From an uncultured Dietzia sp. (GTDB lineage Bacteria > Actinomycetota > Actinomycetes > Mycobacteriales > Mycobacteriaceae): DNA of 7,038 nucleotides. The stretch's first letter is position 1, and every line of letters starts with the position of its first letter. Location: contig CAMNYG010000063.1 in the NCBI GenBank assembly GCA_946570335.1, positions 1 through 7,038 on the forward strand. The letters run 5' to 3'. The translations under genes were made by a program, and so were the position numbers. Under the pieces are notes generated by a model, which did no database searches, was not told where the DNA came from, and saw nothing but the letters and a program-made list of their open reading frames with translations. This document shows positions 5,765-7,038 of this stretch, piece by piece.

Positions 5765-7038
5765 CCGCACCCTCGACGGGCCCGGCGGCGACCTCTGCGC
5801 CCCTGGCCCTCGAGTTCGACGAGTTCGACCGCCGCGGCAAGCTCGTCACCCTGAGCTGGGAGGGAGCACAGCACCTGTCGCAGACGGGGCTGGTGGAGGT
5901 CCTGCCCGCCGGCCGCGACACGTGGCGCCTGTTCCCCGGCGGCGCGGTGGGTTCGGTACACGTCGAGGGACTTTCGGCGCGGGTCATGCCGGCCGCGAGC
6001 CTCGGTCTGACGCAGCTGTTCTTCCTGCTGGACCACGCGGCCGACGACCCGTTCCTGTCCTCGGCGGTACCGGCGCGCGACGACGACGAGTTGTGGTTCT
6101 CGGTGGCCGAGTCCATGGCCCGGTTGGCGCATCAGGCGCTCTCGGCCGGCCTGCTCCGCGGCTACCGCCGCGTGGACGAGGCGCTCACCACGGTCCGGGG
6201 CCGGATCCGACTGGGTGACCAGATCCGGCGACGGCCGGGCATGATCATCCCGCTCGAGGTCTCGTACTCGGAGTTCACCCCGGACATCCCCGAGAACCGG
6301 ATCCTGCGGACCGCGGCCCACCGGCTGCAGTTCCTGCCCGATCTGCCGGATGCCACGCGCCGGCGACTGGCGATGGTGGATGCGCGATTGGCGGACGCCA
6401 CACTGATCCCGCAGGGCGCGCAGGTGCCCACGTGGACTCCGTCCCGGCTCAATGCGCGGTATCAGGACGCGCTCGCACTGGCCGACCGGATCGTGCGTCG
6501 GATCTCGGTGGAGGTCGAGGACGGACACGCCTCGTCGGCGGCGTTCGTGACCGAGATGCCGGCGCTGTTCGAGCGTTTCGTGGAGTCCGAGCTCACCGCC
6601 GCACTGCACGGCCACTGCGGCCGCCTGCTGCAGAACCCCGTCGTCGACCTGTCCTCCGGAACCGAGGCGGACGGCGAGGACGGCTCCGCCGGAGGCCGGC
6701 ATCGCGCAGCCGTCGGTCGCCACCGCGCGCCGTCCACGGACCCCGACGACCACATCTCGGTGCGCACCGGCCTGGTGTACGAGGTGGACGGAGACCCGGT
6801 CACCACGTTCGTTGCCACCTACCCCACGGACCGGCGGGCCCGCGCCGCCGAGCACTACCGCCTCCTGGCGGCGTGCACCGCGCTCGGCGTGGACCGCGCC
6901 TACCTCATCTACCCTGCGCAGCGGCGAGGCGACGCCCCGCAGCCGCGGCGGCTCGTCCACACCGACATCTCGATCGCCGAGTACCCCGTCCCCCTGTCTC
7001 AGGCACCTGCGCAGAGCAGTCGGGCTATCGTCGCATTG
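5761..7038 (+). CDS. McrC-like protein with degenerate nuclease site (3' truncated by window)
   Basis: 426 codons without a stop up to the window edge; by comparison with the family only a short C-terminal piece should be missing. It starts at ATG 5761 in an ATGA overlap with mcrB. McrC scaffold features are present: the N-terminal beta-rich part with LTQLFFLLDHA (~83-93), then GLLRGYRRVDEALTTVRGRI (134-153), the DIPENRILRTAAHRL block (~176-190), and FVTEMPALFERFVESEL (262-278). The C-terminal third should be a PD-(D/E)xK nuclease. Aligned by eye to E. coli McrC (TDI...VDAKYY...YQLMNY), the strands are recognisable, but the catalytic Asp is G337, the DxK motif is V351-A-T353, and the Q and Y of the following helix are R367 and A371. 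A hydrophilic insert of about 35 residues (297-331, rich in Gly, Asp, Arg and His) precedes this part. In ordinary McrBC, McrC joins McrB, stimulates its GTPase and cuts methylated DNA. Here assembly and stimulation remain plausible and cleavage does not. Family membership is strong; loss of catalysis is inferred. Confidence 0.85.
   Translation, partial: MTAPSTGPAATSAPLALEFDEFDRRGKLVTLSWEGAQHLSQTGLVEVLPAGRDTWRLFPGGAVGSVHVEGLSARVMPAASLGLTQLFFLLDHAADDPFLSSAVPARDDDELWFSVAESMARLAHQALSAGLLRGYRRVDEALTTVRGRIRLGDQIRRRPGMIIPLEVSYSEFTPDIPENRILRTAAHRLQFLPDLPDATRRRLAMVDARLADATLIPQGAQVPTWTPSRLNARYQDALALADRIVRRISVEVEDGHASSAAFVTEMPALFERFVESELTAALHGHCGRLLQNPVVDLSSGTEADGEDGSAGGRHRAAVGRHRAPSTDPDDHISVRTGLVYEVDGDPVTTFVATYPTDRRARAAEHYRLLAACTALGVDRAYLIYPAQRRGDAPQPRRLVHTDISIAEYPVPLSQAPAQSSRAIVAL

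Noticed and set aside
5686..6960. Long minus-strand open frame (424 codons) opposite mcrC
   Set aside because: It is a shadow of the GC-rich mcrC frame: Arg/Gly/Val-rich composition, no recognisable domain, and the opposite strand encodes a clear McrC-family protein.
1..7038. CRISPR array, rRNA/tRNA genes or insertion sequence
   Set aside because: No regularly spaced repeats, no tRNA-like cloverleaf or rRNA sequence, and no transposase or terminal inverted repeats were seen.

Overview
The window is about 70% G+C with tightly packed genes, GTG as well as ATG starts, and a mycothiol-pathway gene (mca). It also has a divergent mca / DUF4307 / greA block in the same relative order as Mycobacterium tuberculosis Rv1083-Rv1082-Rv1081c-Rv1080c. 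This points to a chromosomal segment of a mycolic-acid actinomycete (Mycobacteriales/Corynebacteriales; a Dietzia-, Gordonia- or Rhodococcus-like organism). The genus is inference only.

Left part (1-971, + strand): the 3' end of a CE1758-family luciferase-like FMN-dependent monooxygenase, coupled by a 4-nt GTGA overlap to its CE1759-family FMN reductase. A hairpin separates this pair from the convergent minus-strand operon.

Middle part (1000-3443): on the minus strand, mca (mycothiol S-conjugate amidase) is followed, with an ATGA overlap, by a small single-pass membrane protein of the Rv1083 type. Divergently on the plus strand lies a DUF4307 membrane protein whose start codon sits at the expected transcription start of a TACCCT -10 box, so it is possibly leaderless. 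After it comes a strong intrinsic terminator placed just behind an extended -10 box, and then greA, the transcript-cleavage factor.

Right part (3536-7038, + strand): a two-gene McrBC-type module coupled by an ATGA overlap. McrB is a 742-residue AAA+ protein with all ATPase motifs intact. It carries a conserved but uncharacterised N-terminal region and an EVE/PUA-like candidate reader domain. McrC is open to the window edge (426 codons seen, probably lacking only a few residues). It has the family scaffold, but every residue expected in its PD-(D/E)xK nuclease site is replaced: D to G337, D to V351, K to T353, and the Q and Y of the QxxxY helix to R367 and A371. An apparently live NTPase paired with an apparently dead nuclease is the most unusual thing in the window. 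It suggests either a McrBC-derived system that works without McrC cleavage, perhaps with another effector beyond the right edge, or a decaying restriction system. The ordinary reading of the rest is housekeeping: detoxification (mca), flavin chemistry and transcription elongation.
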